Shown here piece after piece: positions 57,161 through 64,000 of a DNA stretch of 64,000 nucleotides. The position numbers and the translations under genes are program-made. Below the pieces are notes generated by a model. The model saw nothing but the letters and a program-made list of their open reading frames with translations, searched no databases and was not told where the DNA came from. The stretch is from positions 2,486,165 to 2,550,164 of the forward strand of contig JAXIVH010000021.1 in the NCBI GenBank assembly GCA_036785325.1, written 5' to 3'. The stretch is from Urophycis tenuis. Its lineage: Eukaryota; Chordata; Actinopteri; Gadiformes; Phycidae. The first letter of the stretch is position 1. Each line of letters begins with the position of its first letter.

Positions 57161-58522
57161 GTGGGTGACTTTTACGCAGCCCGTTTCCACGCCGTGTGCT
57201 GTTCTGGAGCAACTTTTTGTTACGTTTATGTGCAACGATCCGCAATGTTTTTGAATGTGATTTCAATGTAAATAAAAAGGGTGATTGTTTTTTTTTTAAG
57301 TTGTCTTCATCTTTATTTTTTAATGACAGCGTTCTACTTAGAAATCAAACGCGAGATGGCCGGAGATCGGCGTCTCATGATCCGATGGTGTTTCGGATAA
57401 CTCCGGCCTTTTGGTGAATCAAACGCTGCCCGTTTGGAGGCTTCATCTTGCCCAGCATGTATTTCTCCTCAACTCCACCTTGTCTTGTTGGTGGGCGTAA
57501 CCCGGCCAACCAATCCACACAGCCTGTTTCTTTGAAAACAAACGACTTTCCAATGGGCGCTCAGCTGCGTTAAATAACAGTGGAGCTGAAGCCACCCAGT
57601 CAGACTGAGCCACTGGACTCGGGGCTCGGCTCAGCATCACATAACACAGTGTGCGGTGTACAAATCAGCAAGTTGCAGGCATTCTAACAACGTTTTACAG
57701 TCGTTAAGAATAAGTGAATGACATTTTTAATAACGTGAAACTCTAACAATATTGTATACAGTCTCACAGTCACAAACCTACACAAAAGGCATAATCTAAA
57801 TGTTCATAGATCTCCACCCCGGCATCAATAGAAGGACTCTCGAGGCCCCTCCCCTGCTGCTTCTGCCAACAATAAAGCAATAGCACACGTCGTTTTGATC
57901 AAGCCAAGAAACTCAAACTCAGCAGTAAAGTTTTAATCTCCCTGAGTACAAATGTCATTCATATGCCAACTGGTTGCTCACATGCATAGCTTCTTTCAAC
58001 ACAAACAGACGTGGTTAAAGGGAAAACAAGTCATTCAATCAAACTATTGATATGTAAAACTATTAATTCTAAACTCAATACTAAGAAAATAATATATACA
58101 GGGACAATTGTGAGGCAATATATCAGATCTATTCTGTAAAGCACTAGTCTTGTAGCTCAAGCTAAACAATATAATATAGATAACATCACATTCTTTAAGT
58201 ATATATTCTTGAACAAAATACATACATTTTATCCATAACAAAATACCTAACTTTTCCATCACAAAATAGTTATTTATTCATAATAACTTTTCCTTTAAAA
58301 AAAAAAGCATTGGTTTAATTTACCATAGTTGTACCTGTTAAATTGTGCGCAGTCCACGATAGAAACCAATGTCAAAGAATCAAAGCAGTGTCCCCATTTC
58401 GTTTTGCAAAAAAAAAAAAAAAATCAAAAACGTTTATATTTTTTTTCAAGGCACATAACATAAGTTAAATAAAGAGTTTTGTCTAAACGATGAGGTGTTG
58501 TTCATGGCCATGGTGCACTGCA
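57161..58522 (-). other. Intergenic interval and slc4a1a 3' UTR
   Basis: Mostly AT-rich. A minus-strand AATAAA at 58278-58273, about 245 bp after the slc4a1a stop, is a candidate polyadenylation signal. I see no coding exon. Confidence 0.5.
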
Positions 58523-63720
<5,198 letters not shown>

Positions 63721-64000
63721 CTAAACATGGAAACCCAACAAGTTAACAACACGAATAATGAAGGAGGCTTTAATCACCACAACACGTGCACCTTAAGGGA
63801 GCCGACAGGTGGGATGCCTCCCCCATTTCAAACTGCGTGTCACCACAGGGTGGAAATAGCTAACAGTTCTTAAATATATGTGACTTCATGCACTGTCTGT
63901 TTCATTTGATCTCTGGCATGTTTGAAGACCGAAAGAAGTGGAATGTATAATTTGACTGAAAAATATTTTTATCAACACACTATTTTTGACAGGACTATTG
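63721..64000 (-). other. slc4a1a: slc4a1a intron at window edge
   Basis: AT-rich sequence upstream of the first visible slc4a1a exon. The preceding exon is not within the window. No feature is recognised. Confidence 0.6.

Noticed and set aside
55032..57271. Several 80-175-residue ORFs upstream of ubtf
   Set aside because: GC-rich 5' UTR/promoter DNA, with overlapping frames on both strands and no homology signal.

Overview
This window is genomic DNA from a ray-finned fish (teleost). The evidence is a set of vertebrate genes split by many short introns with GT/GC...AG borders, teleost-type dispersed repeats, and a very high load of (AC)n/(GT)n microsatellites and minisatellites. That repeat load recalls gadiform (cod-like) genomes, but I cannot fix the species.

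Layout. 1-9547 is the start of a large intron of asic2, with no coding sequence and several tandem repeats. 9548-10120 is the first coding exon of asic2 on the minus strand (proton-gated sodium channel). 10121-19275 is intergenic: GA- and AC-rich tracts, a 25-bp minisatellite, and several AT-rich unique blocks that look like non-coding regulatory DNA. Six genes follow in a block whose order matches human 17q21.31: hrob (minus, 19276-24254), asb16 (plus, 25257-34094), tmub2 (plus, 35013-36105), atxn7l3 (minus, 38422-43149), ubtf (minus, 46200-54656) and the C-terminal part of slc4a1a (minus, 58523-63720, continuing past the right edge). Exons were joined by eye using reading-frame continuity, splice-site consensus and remembered similarity to the mammalian proteins. 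The phases add up for every gene.

Gene roles. Hrob loads the MCM8-MCM9 helicase in homologous recombination. Asb16 is a Cullin-5 substrate adaptor. Tmub2 is a membrane protein with a ubiquitin-like domain. Atxn7l3 is the SAGA deubiquitinase adaptor. Ubtf (UBF) is the HMG-box factor of RNA polymerase I. Slc4a1a is erythrocyte band 3. They are not a pathway; what they share is ancient synteny.

Mobile DNA. Intron 3 of asb16 holds a roughly 3.3-kb element with long terminal inverted repeats and broken ORFs of an unassigned protein family, followed by a second retroelement that runs right up to the exon 4 splice acceptor. An atxn7l3 intron holds a 1.1-kb hAT element with a recognisable 8-bp target duplication. 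SINE-like repeats lie in ubtf and slc4a1a introns.

The most unusual theme is tandem repeats built from, or fused to, splice signals. They include an atxn7l3 minisatellite that copies an exon end plus its 5' splice site eight extra times, a ubtf intronic minisatellite of splice-like motifs, and TG repeats in the place of pyrimidine tracts in hrob and ubtf. I found no prokaryotic-type system, CRISPR array or novel multi-gene cassette.
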